Source: Aureimonas psammosilenae (GTDB taxonomy: Bacteria; Pseudomonadota; Alphaproteobacteria; Rhizobiales; Rhizobiaceae). Taken from it: 64,000 nucleotides of DNA. The translations under genes were made by a program, and so were the position numbers. The stretch spans positions 434,001-498,000 of the forward strand of contig NZ_WEZG01000002.1 in NCBI RefSeq assembly GCF_009176975.1, in the 5' to 3' direction. The notes beneath the pieces were generated by a model. That model was not told where the DNA came from. It searched no databases and saw only the letters and a program-made list of their open reading frames with translations. Below, piece after piece: positions 63,994-64,000 of the stretch (its first letter is position 1; each line of letters starts with the position of its first letter).

Positions 63994-64000
63994 GGTGCGA

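Noticed and set aside
1-64000. CRISPR array, insertion sequence, prophage or integrated island at the tRNA genes
   Set aside because: No regularly spaced direct repeats, transposase, integrase or phage structural genes were seen, and no second copy of the tRNA 3' ends was noticed near the tRNA-Leu, tRNA-Asn or tRNA-Cys genes.

Overview
This is a GC-rich chromosomal segment of an alphaproteobacterium, most likely a member of the Hyphomicrobiales (Rhizobiales). The placement rests on gene content: a short type-2 ArgC beside SpeB and the rplM-rpsI pair, a COX15-type heme A synthase, a ChvE-GguA-GguB sugar importer, ThuEFGK-like transport genes, a BacA/SbmA-type transporter and a single-chain class II ribonucleotide reductase (NrdJ). 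A family such as Aurantimonadaceae is possible, but that is inference and not shown by the sequence. I found no transposase, prophage or CRISPR array. Most of the window is ordinary, densely packed chromosome.

Layout. 1-3.5 kb: end of an unknown gene, then exopolysaccharide functions (a polyisoprenyl-phosphate sugar transferase, a Wza-type export lipoprotein, and a divergent BY-kinase-like protein that has lost its Walker A motif). 3.5-8 kb: DUF2842 protein, ctaA, and the leftward series rplM-rpsI-speB-argC. 8.2-16 kb: CoA-binding protein, a ParDE toxin-antitoxin pair, metY, a cupin, a cytochrome P450, a SOUL-domain protein, a GGDEF-EAL protein and a GST. 16-26.4 kb: a complete D-galactose module. 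The leftward operon encodes a FadR-type regulator, sugar 1-dehydrogenase, IlvD/EDD dehydratase, KDGal kinase, KDPGal aldolase and lactonase. It is divergent from the chvE-gguA-gguB importer, with two inverted repeats near the shared control region. Together these import galactose (and probably arabinose) and oxidise it by the De Ley-Doudoroff route to pyruvate and glyceraldehyde-3-phosphate.

26.5-34.4 kb: PAP2 phosphatase, nicotinamidase, a ThuEFGK-like alpha-glucoside ABC importer and a convergent GH13 enzyme, with a small candidate ORF bounded by an inverted repeat between them. 34.4-47.5 kb: an orphan Pycsar-effector-like (DUF5706) membrane protein, an EmrAB-type efflux pair, a palindromic MITE-like element, glgX, the mntR/mntH divergent pair, a BacA/SbmA protein, a second MFS pump, a polysaccharide deacetylase and a YcaQ-type DNA glycosylase. 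47.5-64 kb: nrdJ with a tandem NrdR-box-like pair, gpt, a molybdopterin-binding protein, wrbA, tRNA-Leu, ilvA, a MocR regulator divergent from a DUF1127 protein, a leftward sulfur/editing run (cysK, AlaX, sseA, GNAT, hydrolase), tRNA-Asn, tRNA-Cys, a lipoprotein and a single-domain response regulator.

The most noteworthy items are the orphan DUF5706 protein, the MITE-like element at 37984-38175, the small ORF and inverted repeat at 32504-32641, the NrdR-like tandem at nrdJ, the operator-like repeat touching the DUF1127 start codon, and a strong terminator at 13650 with no gene in front of it. No clearly new multi-gene system could be demonstrated from the sequence alone.
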